Assembly (NCBI GenBank): GCA_900553105.1
Contig: USCE01000015.1
Span: 1-16,141, forward strand
Reading direction: 5' to 3'
Source of the DNA: an uncultured Sutterella sp.
Lineage (GTDB): Bacteria > Pseudomonadota > Gammaproteobacteria > Burkholderiales > Burkholderiaceae_F
Length of the DNA: 16,141 bases
Of the stretch, positions 5,209 through 12,483 are shown one piece after another. The notes beneath the pieces were generated by a model. It was given only the letters and a program-made list of their open reading frames with translations. It made no database searches and was not told the DNA's origin. Both the position numbers and the translations under genes were made by a program. Each line of letters opens with the position of its first letter. Position 1 is the first letter of the stretch.

Positions 5209-6582
5209 ATGACTATAGAAAATCTCGTCAAAACAGACATCCGATCCATTTTTGTATTGTCAGTGCCGATGCTCGCCAGTTTATTGCTCGAGCAGCTCAT
5301 CGGTCTGACCGATATTATTTTTTTGGGCCGAGTCAGTGAAATCAGTGTGGGGGCAGCCGCAATCGGCGGCATCGCCTTTTTCGTTCTCACAATGATTGCC
5401 TTCGGCTACTGCATCGCATCACAGTCTCTGATGGGGCAAGCCAACGGTCGACGTGACTATCGAGAAATCGGCAACATTTTTCATCAAAGTACTCTCTTCT
5501 TGACAGTCATGTGTGCGGTTATTTTGATAGCCATGCCGTTTTGTATGGACAGCTTCTTCGAGCTTGTGGTGCAATCCGACAATGTCAGAGCAGAGGCACA
5601 AAGTTACTTTTTCTGGCGAACAATCGGCATTGGATTTGCTTTTGCCGCCGGCCTTTTCCGTGGCTTTTTCCTATCGATTTTGCAACCGAAAGTACTCACC
5701 TACTCATCTGCAGTGATGGTACTTTCTAACTGCGTTCTCAATTACTTTTTAATTTTCGGTTTCGGCCCGATTCCTGCTTTAGGCATTGCTGGAGCTGCTA
5801 TTGCTTCGACATTAGCCGAAATTCTGACATTCGCTTTCTTCGTTATCTACGCGATTGAGCAAAATCATCACAAAAAATACGGCATCTTCAATTGGCTCGG
5901 ATTCAACAAGATGCTTCAAATTTCGCTATTTAAACTTGGACGCTGGATGATGCTGCAAGAGGCCGTCATTATGTCGAGTTGGTTTTTCTTCTTTATCTTT
6001 GTCGAACACATGAGTGAACGCTCTTTGGCCATCAGCAATCTCGTGCGCTCGGTGTCCAACTTGTTATTTTTGTTCGTGCATGCATTTGGAGCAACATGCG
6101 GCTCAATCGGTGCCAATCTGTTAGGAGAAGGGCGCGCCAACGAGATTGATGCCATGATGAAAAACGGGCTCAAGCTCTCGTTTCTGATTACTGCACCAAT
6201 CTGTCTTTTAATAGGTATTTGGCCCGAACCCGTATTGTCGTTATTTACCAACATTGACGAACTCTCCACGGCTTCTGTGGCTTCGGTTCGGGTCATGCTC
6301 TTAGGTTATGCTCTTTGTATTCCGGTCGTGCACTACTTCTCCGTTTTTGGCTTTCTCGGTTGCACCCGAGAGTCTTTGATTGCTTCAAGCATAACCTCGA
6401 TTGCCTACGCAGCTTATGCTTGGGCGGCATCCATCACCTTTGACGATGTTGCGCTTGTGTGGACTGCAGACGCTTTCTACTACGCCTGCCTCGGCCTTTT
6501 TGTTATTTATTATTGGCGAAATGCCAGCTGGCGAGAACTTCCCGGCAAGGAAAAATCCCCTCTTCGGTCACATACGCATTGA
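5209..6582 (+). CDS. MATE-family multidrug/cation efflux transporter
   Basis: An integral inner-membrane protein of 457 residues, the usual size for NorM/DinF-type MATE transporters, which export cationic drugs or metabolites against a Na+ or H+ gradient. The N-terminus (SVPMLASLLLEQLIGLTDII, about residues 18-37) is a typical MATE first helix. Hydrophobic segments continue to about residue 435, including GAAAIGG, LGIAGAAIASTLAE and a second half with GATCGSIGANLLGEG, consistent with the two-fold MATE repeat. Substrate is unknown. The ATG at 5209 lies three bases after the ahcY terminator T-tract and has no Shine-Dalgarno sequence. In-frame Met21 looks too far inside the first helix, so 5209 or a nearby alternative start is most likely. 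The last 80 bp overlap the convergent cyclo-ligase gene. Confidence 0.9.
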   Translation: MTIENLVKTDIRSIFVLSVPMLASLLLEQLIGLTDIIFLGRVSEISVGAAAIGGIAFFVLTMIAFGYCIASQSLMGQANGRRDYREIGNIFHQSTLFLTVMCAVILIAMPFCMDSFFELVVQSDNVRAEAQSYFFWRTIGIGFAFAAGLFRGFFLSILQPKVLTYSSAVMVLSNCVLNYFLIFGFGPIPALGIAGAAIASTLAEILTFAFFVIYAIEQNHHKKYGIFNWLGFNKMLQISLFKLGRWMMLQEAVIMSSWFFFFIFVEHMSERSLAISNLVRSVSNLLFLFVHAFGATCGSIGANLLGEGRANEIDAMMKNGLKLSFLITAPICLLIGIWPEPVLSLFTNIDELSTASVASVRVMLLGYALCIPVVHYFSVFGFLGCTRESLIASSITSIAYAAYAWAASITFDDVALVWTADAFYYACLGLFVIYYWRNASWRELPGKEKSPLRSHTH

Positions 6583-7081
6583 GTGCAACGTCATGGGCTT
6601 GCGCTGAGATATTCTTTACCATGAAAACCTGCGCTAAAACGCCAATCGTCAGCGCATCGGGGTATTCATTGAGCGTTCTGTCGTACCACCCTGCACCATA
6701 ACCCAAACGATGCCCGTTAGCCGTCAACCCCACACAAGGCACTAAGATACAATCAGGGGTGACCGGATGGCCGCTTTTCGGCATAGGAATACCCGCAGCA
6801 TCGCGCTCCATCACTTCTCCAGGACTCCAACGGACGAACTGCATACGATTGTCTACAATGGCCGGCATAGCCAACTCGTCCACGAGTCCTTGCGCTTTAA
6901 GCCCCACGGCACAAGCGCGCAAATCAATCTCGGAGCGAATAGGCCAATACAACGCCAATACTTCAACGGGATTGTTTTTGAAAAAGGAATTTAAATGAGA
7001 GGCAATCATTTCGGTTTCTCGAAACCAGTGCGAGCTTGAACGTAACTCAAACAATCGCCCGCGAAGTTGTGTCTTTTTCAT
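6503..7081 (-). CDS. 5-formyltetrahydrofolate cyclo-ligase (5,10-methenyl-THF synthetase)
   Basis: ATP-dependent conversion of 5-formyl-THF to 5,10-methenyl-THF, returning a dead-end folate to the one-carbon pool; cytosolic. The 192-residue product has the family signature GHRLGYGAGWYDRTL (residues 123-137), an N-terminal basic segment MKKTQLRGRL, a PIRSEIDL stretch (47-54) and the late HDVALNAYVTEEG. GGAGG (7093-7097, minus strand) lies 11 bases before ATG 7081, slightly long but supportive. The last 26 or so residues are encoded on the strand opposite the MATE 3' end, and the conserved VTE motif lies inside that overlap. The 17-residue tail after TEEG looks non-conserved. The gene is divergent from slt. 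E. coli names for this family include ygfA and fau. Confidence 0.93.
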   Translation of the reverse strand: MKKTQLRGRLFELRSSSHWFRETEMIASHLNSFFKNNPVEVLALYWPIRSEIDLRACAVGLKAQGLVDELAMPAIVDNRMQFVRWSPGEVMERDAAGIPMPKSGHPVTPDCILVPCVGLTANGHRLGYGAGWYDRTLNEYPDALTIGVLAQVFMVKNISAQAHDVALNAYVTEEGIFPCREVLASWHFANNK

Positions 7082-7125
7082 AATTTCACAATCCTCCAGC
7101 GGTCTTTGCAGTAAAGTGTAGGTGT

Positions 7126-9207
7126 ATGTTTCTCAGTTTAAAACGTTTTTCTTTCCTAAGGCTAATTCTCTGCGCGAGTTTTCTCTCAGCAGTGCTTTTT
7201 TGCACTCCTGCCAATGCCGCTACCGCTATTGCACAGCAAAGCTACGCAACCATGATTGAAGAACTTGCTGCCAACGATCGGTTTTTATTTATCAAAGAGC
7301 TTTACGAGAATAAAAAACTGGCCGAAGTTGATCATCCTGAGAAATATCTACCCGATGAAGACGAACCGCTTCGCGAATACGTGCAAGCTTGGCACTTAAT
7401 TGATCGAGCCAGAACGCAAAACTTTGATGAAAAGTTAGAAAACGAGATTCTTCAGTTTATAACGGAGCATGACGGTCTTTACATTGCTGAGCGACTCCGT
7501 ACCGACTGGTTGCTATTGAAGGCGCAAGACTGGAACGACAAGCGCCAATGGGGCTATTTCCGACAACTAAGACAAGAATTGGTTTGGAATAAAAATGAAC
7601 CGGCCGTTGTTTGCTGGGACATTTATCACCAATTGCAATTAACGCGTAGGGGAGCACTGCGAGCCGATAAGACCGAAAGCTTTTTCAACGTCCTTAAGAG
7701 CCCTCCATACCGCGACATCGGCATCTGCCGCAAAGCTTCTGACGAACTTCTAGATAAAGCACCGACATTGGCCTTTCCCCGATTGGTGGTGCTTATCCAA
7801 CATAACCAAATCTCTCTAGCGCGCAACATCGTCAATGATTTAATTGCACAAAAGCGTCTGCCAACTTCCGCACGTCAAGCCTTAAACCAACCCTCGCGGT
7901 GGTATCGGCAACATCGCAATCGTCTAGCTAAACAAAATAAATTCGTACTGCAAATTGCCGCCTATCGGCTCGCTGGCAGTAACTTTGACGCAGCTGTTCG
8001 CATTGCCGAGACTCTTAAAGGGCGACTCAATAAACAAGAACGATCGGCTCTTTGGGCACGCTTGGGCCATCTAGCCGCCTTAAACCATGATGCAAAAGCG
8101 CTTGATTACTACGCCAGAGGCGGCAACACCGTTTGCTCGAGCCGATTAACCGCGAATTCCAATGACTGTCTGGAATGGCGTGCAAGAAGTGCTTTGCGAC
8201 TTCAGCGCTGGGATTCACTTCTGAGTTTTATTCATGCAATGCCGGCAACTCTAGCCAATAAAGAAGCTTGGACCTACTGGCAAGGCGTTGCCTACGCACA
8301 AAAAGGTCGCTCGGAAAATGCCAAGAGGTGTTGGGGTAGGCTCACTAATGTCAGAACGTTTTACGGCAAGCTTGCTGCTGAAGCGTTGGGCAAACCTATT
8401 GTTTATCCGCTCGATATTGAGAATTCACTCGATGATGGTGTAGTGGATGAGTTCGGTAAACAGCCCACTGTTATCCGCGCACGGGCCTTCTACAAACACG
8501 GTCTGATTGCCGAGGGTAACCGCGAGTGGCAATGGGCTATTCGTAACAGCTCCGATCAACAACTGCTGGCGGCCACTTTATGGGCAGAAGAAAACCGTTA
8601 CTTACACCGCTCGATTAACACCGCGATTCGCTTGGCACTTCAAATGCCCGTCGAGCATCAACTGCTCTATCCCCGTCCCTTTGAAGACGAAATAGTCAAG
8701 TACAGTGAAGAGGCTCAAATTGATCCTGATTGGGTATACGGTCTCATTCGCCAAGAGTCCCGCTTTATTGCCGCCGCACGGTCCTCCGTCGGTGCAAACG
8801 GATTAATGCAAATCATGCCTGCCACTGCTAAATGGATTGCCAAAGAGCTTGCTATTGATAATTTCAAGCCCAACAGCATCTATGAGATCGATACCAATGT
8901 TCGATTCGGCACCTTTTATTTACGCACATTACTCGATAGGCTTGACAATAACATCGTGCTGTCGACTGCCGGCTATAATGCCGGCCCCAATCGTGCTCAT
9001 CGCTGGCGCAGTACATTAACTCAACCCGTTGAAGGGGCTATTTTCATCGAAACCATTCCCTTTAACGAAACACGCCTTTACGTTCAAAATGTATTGGCCA
9101 ATACCATGGAATATGCGCAAGCACAATCAAAAACGGTAAACTCTTTCAAAGCGCTACTGGGAACCGTAACACCTGAGAGCGCTACGGAAGTTAACGACAA
9201 AATTTAA
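7126..9207 (+). CDS. slt: Soluble lytic murein transglycosylase (Slt70 type)
   Basis: Periplasmic enzyme that cleaves the glycan strands of peptidoglycan to give 1,6-anhydro-muropeptides. The 693-residue product starts with a signal peptide (basic MFLSLKRFSFLR, hydrophobic core, ANA cleavage site near residue 31). A long helical region with TPR-like character follows, as in the Slt70 superhelical ring. The C-terminal SLT domain (about 530-650) carries the catalytic glutamate in RQESRF (Glu544), then GANGLMQIMPATA and, further on, AGYNAGPNRAHRW. This E-S, GLMQ and AGYNAGP motif order defines family 1 transglycosylases. The ribosome-binding site is weak. cca begins three bases after the stop, so the two are probably co-transcribed. 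Confidence 0.95.
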   Translation: MFLSLKRFSFLRLILCASFLSAVLFCTPANAATAIAQQSYATMIEELAANDRFLFIKELYENKKLAEVDHPEKYLPDEDEPLREYVQAWHLIDRARTQNFDEKLENEILQFITEHDGLYIAERLRTDWLLLKAQDWNDKRQWGYFRQLRQELVWNKNEPAVVCWDIYHQLQLTRRGALRADKTESFFNVLKSPPYRDIGICRKASDELLDKAPTLAFPRLVVLIQHNQISLARNIVNDLIAQKRLPTSARQALNQPSRWYRQHRNRLAKQNKFVLQIAAYRLAGSNFDAAVRIAETLKGRLNKQERSALWARLGHLAALNHDAKALDYYARGGNTVCSSRLTANSNDCLEWRARSALRLQRWDSLLSFIHAMPATLANKEAWTYWQGVAYAQKGRSENAKRCWGRLTNVRTFYGKLAAEALGKPIVYPLDIENSLDDGVVDEFGKQPTVIRARAFYKHGLIAEGNREWQWAIRNSSDQQLLAATLWAEENRYLHRSINTAIRLALQMPVEHQLLYPRPFEDEIVKYSEEAQIDPDWVYGLIRQESRFIAAARSSVGANGLMQIMPATAKWIAKELAIDNFKPNSIYEIDTNVRFGTFYLRTLLDRLDNNIVLSTAGYNAGPNRAHRWRSTLTQPVEGAIFIETIPFNETRLYVQNVLANTMEYAQAQSKTVNSFKALLGTVTPESATEVNDKI

Positions 9208-9210
9208 CTC

Positions 9211-10308
9211 ATGCAAACGTATCTTGTCGGCGGCACTGTCCGCGACATTCTTTTAAGAAAATATCTCGGCTATGACTTAGCGACCGGCGATCGGGACTGG
9301 GTTGTAATAGGTGCCAGTCCTGAAGAGATGATTCAAAAGGGATTTTTGCCGGTCGGCAAAGACTTCCCAGTCTTTTTGCATCCCAAAACACATGAGGAGT
9401 ACGCTTTAGCCCGCACTGAACGAAAGACGGCTCCGGGCTATCACGGTTTTGTCTTTCACACTTCTGCAGACGTTACTCTTGAAGAGGATCTTATTCGTCG
9501 GGATTTAACCGTCAACGCCATTGCGATGACCGAAGACGGGACTGTCATTGACCCGTACGGTGGACTTAAAGACATAAAGTCTCAAACGTTGCGCCATGTC
9601 TCCGAGGCCTTTAAAGAGGATCCTGTTCGAATTTTGCGTACAGCCCGTTTCGCCGCCAAATTACCCCAGTTTCACATTGCTCGCGAAACCATGAGTTTGA
9701 TGTGTGAAATGGTTCAAAGCGGCGAGGCCGATGCCTTAGTAACGGAGCGAGTTTTTCAGGAATTACGTCGAGCCCTTATGGAGACGCAACCGTCACGCTT
9801 TGTGCGGGTGTTACACGAGTGCGGTTTATGGGAAAAACTGTTTCACGAGTTTGCCGTCAGCGAACGTGTTTTAGACTGGTTAGATAAAGCCGAACAATTC
9901 AAATTTAACGAGCAACAACGATTTGTTCTTTTAACTAGTCAAACAACTGATCTTGCGTCATTACATCGCGCCTTTGACCGATTAAAGCCTCCAACGGCTT
10001 TTAGCGATTTAGCCCTCTTGTGGCAACGACAGAAATCTCACTTTTCAGCGACAGCGGAGTCCATGCTCACATTGCTCGAGTCTGCCGACTGTTTGCGCAG
10101 ACCCGAACGGTTTCGTTTACTGTTACAGTTAGCCGGCGTGATGTTACCTATCAACACAACGCTTTGGGAAAAAGCTGCCGAAGCCTTTCAAAGCGTCGAT
10201 GCCGGAATCATTGCTCGACAATGTTCGGATCGCTCCAAAATTGCCGAGACCATCCGTCTTGCAAGATTGTCTGCCATTAAAGGGAAATTCCATGACTTGG
10301 TACCTTGA
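9211..10308 (+). CDS. cca: CCA-adding tRNA nucleotidyltransferase, without a recognisable HD-domain motif
   Basis: Adds or repairs the 3' CCA end of tRNAs without a nucleic acid template. The 365-residue product has class II head motifs: YLVGGTVRD (residues 4-12), the metal-binding DRDW (27-30), DFPVFLHPKTHEEYALARTERK, RRDLTVNA, and EDPVRILRTARFAAK in the neck. It closely resembles the N-terminal half of E. coli Cca. The E. coli enzyme (about 412 residues) has a C-terminal HD phosphohydrolase domain with CHDLGKG. At the corresponding place here I see no HD pair or other metal-binding motif, and the tail is shorter and divergent. Nucleotidyl transfer should be intact, but 2',3'-cyclic phosphodiesterase or phosphatase activity probably is not. 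It follows slt by three bases and overlaps folB by 17 bp. Confidence 0.94.
   Translation: MQTYLVGGTVRDILLRKYLGYDLATGDRDWVVIGASPEEMIQKGFLPVGKDFPVFLHPKTHEEYALARTERKTAPGYHGFVFHTSADVTLEEDLIRRDLTVNAIAMTEDGTVIDPYGGLKDIKSQTLRHVSEAFKEDPVRILRTARFAAKLPQFHIARETMSLMCEMVQSGEADALVTERVFQELRRALMETQPSRFVRVLHECGLWEKLFHEFAVSERVLDWLDKAEQFKFNEQQRFVLLTSQTTDLASLHRAFDRLKPPTAFSDLALLWQRQKSHFSATAESMLTLLESADCLRRPERFRLLLQLAGVMLPINTTLWEKAAEAFQSVDAGIIARQCSDRSKIAETIRLARLSAIKGKFHDLVP
10281..10285 (+). promoter_or_regulatory. folB ribosome binding site inside cca
   Basis: AGGGA (preceded by AA), six bases before ATG 10292. It selects this start over the upstream in-frame ATG at 10199. Confidence 0.6.
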
Positions 10309-10672
10309 TTCGCAGTTGTGCGACTGTCGTCGCATCATTTTGAAAAACATTCGACGTGATGTTCGAATCGGCGCCTATGAGTACGAAAAAACGGCACCTC
10401 AACCGGTCATTTTTAATTTAGAGCTATTTGTCAAAACTCATGATGAAAATGATCGTTTGGACAATGCCTATAACTATGACATCGCCGTTCAAATCATTGA
10501 TCGCTTCGTGGCTGGTCAGCACATTGCGCTGCAAGAAACTCTTGTCGAAGCCATTGCCCAAGAGTTACTCCAAGACAACCGTGTTATCGCCGTTGTTGTT
10601 CGAAGCGAAAAGACTCAAGCTTATGAAACGGTCGAAAGCGCCGGAATAGAAATTTTTAGAAAGAAAATTTGA
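10292..10672 (+). CDS. folB: Dihydroneopterin aldolase
   Basis: Folate biosynthesis: converts 7,8-dihydroneopterin to 6-hydroxymethyl-7,8-dihydropterin and glycolaldehyde. The 126-residue product has the usual size. Recognisable features are VRIGAYEYEKTAPQPVIFNL with the probable catalytic Glu32, the YNYDIA segment (60-65), TLVEAIAQELL (83-93), and VRSEKTQAYETV with Lys107 at the place of the catalytic lysine. A longer reading frame from 10199 lies inside cca, and its first 31 residues do not resemble FolB; the start at 10292 has a good ribosome-binding site and fits the family length. It overlaps the cca stop by 17 bp and ends in a TGATG junction with ttcA, which indicates translational coupling. 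Confidence 0.93.
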   Translation: MTWYLDSQLCDCRRIILKNIRRDVRIGAYEYEKTAPQPVIFNLELFVKTHDENDRLDNAYNYDIAVQIIDRFVAGQHIALQETLVEAIAQELLQDNRVIAVVVRSEKTQAYETVESAGIEIFRKKI

Positions 10673-11577
10673 TGACATCAGTAATTAAGATTATCCCTGA
10701 AGAAAACCTTGAAATGCCGAACACTTCGGAGCATAACCCTGAAAATCAAACGGCCCGAAGCAAAAAAAGTGTTGCGGAAAAGAAAAATGAAAAACGCATC
10801 ATGAGACTTGCCGGCAAAGCAATCGAAGACTTCGGCATGATCGAAGAAGGCGACAAGGTTATGGTCTGCGTCTCCGGTGGCAAAGACAGCTATGTCTTAC
10901 TGGATGTTTTAAGGAAACTTCAGCAACGGGCCCCTGTGCATTTTGAGCTTTTGGCCGTCAATATAGATCAACATTTGCCCAATTTCCCCAAGGAAATCAT
11001 TCCGAACTACCTCAAGGAAATCGGCGTGCCGTACCACATCGAGGATCAAGACACGTGGTCAATTGTCCAACGCGTTATCCCGGAAGGCCGCAATGTCTGC
11101 TCCGTTTGCTCCAGACTGCGCCGTGGCATTATCTACCGCATTGCAAAAGAAAAAGGCATTACAAAAATTGCTTTGGGTCACCATATGGATGACATCGTCA
11201 GTACGCTACTGCTCAACATGTTTTATGGCGGCAGACTCAAGGGAATGCCCCCAATTTTAAGAAGTGATGACGGGAAAAATATCATCATCCGACCATTGGT
11301 TTATGTGCGCGAATACGAAATTGAACGTTGGGTGAAATATAGAAATTACCCCATCATCTCCAAAGACGTTTGTCGGAAAATTGAAAATAAAAAACGCGCC
11401 GAAATGAAAGCACTCATCCGACAATGGGATCGCGACTACGACAGCCGCATTTACAACATCCTCATGAGTATGACTCGAGTCGCTCCTTCGCACCTGATGG
11501 ACAAATCCATCTACGATTTCAAAGCACTCATTCCCGATGCGCTACGAGATCAAGAAAATGGTGAAGAAGACAGTTAA
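10672..11577 (+). CDS. ttcA: tRNA 2-thiocytidine(32) synthetase TtcA
   Basis: Iron-sulfur PP-loop ATPase that thiolates cytidine 32 in certain tRNAs. From the ATG at 10672 the protein has 301 residues; the numbers below count from that ATG. SGGKDS (68-73) is the ATP-binding PP-loop. CSVC (Cys143, Cys146) lies in the RNVCSVCSRLRRG motif, and GHHMDD and MFYGGRLKGMPP follow. The usual PCNLCGSQ cluster motif reads SKDVCRKIE here: the second cysteine (Cys234) is kept and the first is lysine. Three cysteines remain, matching the three-ligand cluster described for TtcA. Start is uncertain: TTG 10669, ATG 10672 (TGATG coupling to folB) or ATG 10714. The stop overlaps the convergent rsmI stop. Confidence 0.93.
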   Translation: MTSVIKIIPEENLEMPNTSEHNPENQTARSKKSVAEKKNEKRIMRLAGKAIEDFGMIEEGDKVMVCVSGGKDSYVLLDVLRKLQQRAPVHFELLAVNIDQHLPNFPKEIIPNYLKEIGVPYHIEDQDTWSIVQRVIPEGRNVCSVCSRLRRGIIYRIAKEKGITKIALGHHMDDIVSTLLLNMFYGGRLKGMPPILRSDDGKNIIIRPLVYVREYEIERWVKYRNYPIISKDVCRKIENKKRAEMKALIRQWDRDYDSRIYNILMSMTRVAPSHLMDKSIYDFKALIPDALRDQENGEEDS

Positions 11578-12482
11578 GAGTTCCCTTTATTAGCAAGAAG
11601 CCATTGATAAAGAGTGTCACGGGGTAGCCCGACGATTTTAGCAGCCGTTGCCGCTGCTTTAGAGGCCGGCATTTGAGCCGCTAACGCACGAAGCCAACGG
11701 CTGTCTTTTTCAGACAAAGTCACCGAGTCGCTTTGAGGTTGTTCGTCAACCAAAATCACGTACTCACCACGCGGTTCGTGTTCGGCAACAAAAGTCACCA
11801 ATTCAGCTGCAGTCAAAGCTGAAAAAGTTTCGAATTTCTTCGTAATTTCACGGGCCACGACCACACGACGAGCCGGTTGCAATAACTCACTCATATCTTT
11901 GAGTACATCAAGAATGCGATGCGGAGCCTCGTAGAGCACAAAGCTTTCTTTCTGTTGGGCTAACGTTGCCAGTTTTTCGCGGCGCAATTTTGTCTGAGGA
12001 GGCAAAAAGCCAACGAAGTGAAATCCGGCCGGTTCTAGGCCGGCGGCAGAAAGAGCCGCTACGACGGCACTGGCACCGGGCACAGGAGAAACACGAAACC
12101 CTGCGCTCATTACAGCACGCACGAGTCGAGCGCCGGGATCGGAAATCGCCGGTGTTCCCGCATCCGTCACCATTGCAATACGTTCGCCCTTTTGCAAACG
12201 TTCAATTATCATATGGGACTGAGTTACTTCATTGTGTTCTCTGACACTGATCAAGGGAACATTGATTGAAAACCGCTCCAAAAGTTTTTTTGTTTCGCGG
12301 GTATCTTCGGCAGCGATGACTTCAACGACCGATAAAACCCAAAGCGCTCTGAGCGTAATATCGGCTGCATTACCGATCGGTAACCCAACTACGTATAGAG
12401 TTGCCTGCGGCAGTGTCTGGGTTTCCAGACCGGCCATTTTCATTAATAACTGTTCAGCCCATTGATTAGGCGTGGATTGCAT
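11574..12482 (-). CDS. rsmI: 16S rRNA (cytidine(1402)-2'-O)-methyltransferase RsmI
   Basis: SAM-dependent methyltransferase of the tetrapyrrole-methylase fold that 2'-O-methylates C1402 in the decoding centre of 16S rRNA. The 302-residue product has LPIGNAADITLRAL (34-47), the family signature AEDTRETKKLL (58-68), GTPAISDPG (109-117), VPGASA (134-139) and the C-terminal basic KAAATAAKIVGLPRDTLYQW. Homology begins near residue 27, so the starts at 12443 or 12437 (Met14, Met16) are also possible; none has a clear ribosome-binding site. The start lies head-to-head with the lpoA-like gene, the same pairing as yraL-lpoA in E. coli. The stop shares the palindrome TTAA with the ttcA stop. Confidence 0.95.
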   Translation of the reverse strand: MQSTPNQWAEQLLMKMAGLETQTLPQATLYVVGLPIGNAADITLRALWVLSVVEVIAAEDTRETKKLLERFSINVPLISVREHNEVTQSHMIIERLQKGERIAMVTDAGTPAISDPGARLVRAVMSAGFRVSPVPGASAVVAALSAAGLEPAGFHFVGFLPPQTKLRREKLATLAQQKESFVLYEAPHRILDVLKDMSELLQPARRVVVAREITKKFETFSALTAAELVTFVAEHEPRGEYVILVDEQPQSDSVTLSEKDSRWLRALAAQMPASKAAATAAKIVGLPRDTLYQWLLANKGNS

Positions 12483-12483
12483 C

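Noticed and set aside
5001..5390. 129-aa minus-strand frame spanning the ahcY end, terminator and MATE start
   Set aside because: Runs through a strong terminator hairpin and two well-supported genes; no homology seen.
5916..6296. 126-aa minus-strand frame inside the MATE gene
   Set aside because: Composition follows from the opposite-strand membrane codons; no start signal or family match.
7082..7125. Searched the 44-base gap between 5-FCL and slt for 6S RNA (its neighbour in E. coli) or divergent promoters
   Set aside because: Too short for 6S RNA, and no convincing promoter pair was found.
10199..10291. Upstream extension of folB to ATG 10199
   Set aside because: Lies inside cca, adds residues unlike FolB, and ATG 10292 has the better ribosome-binding site.
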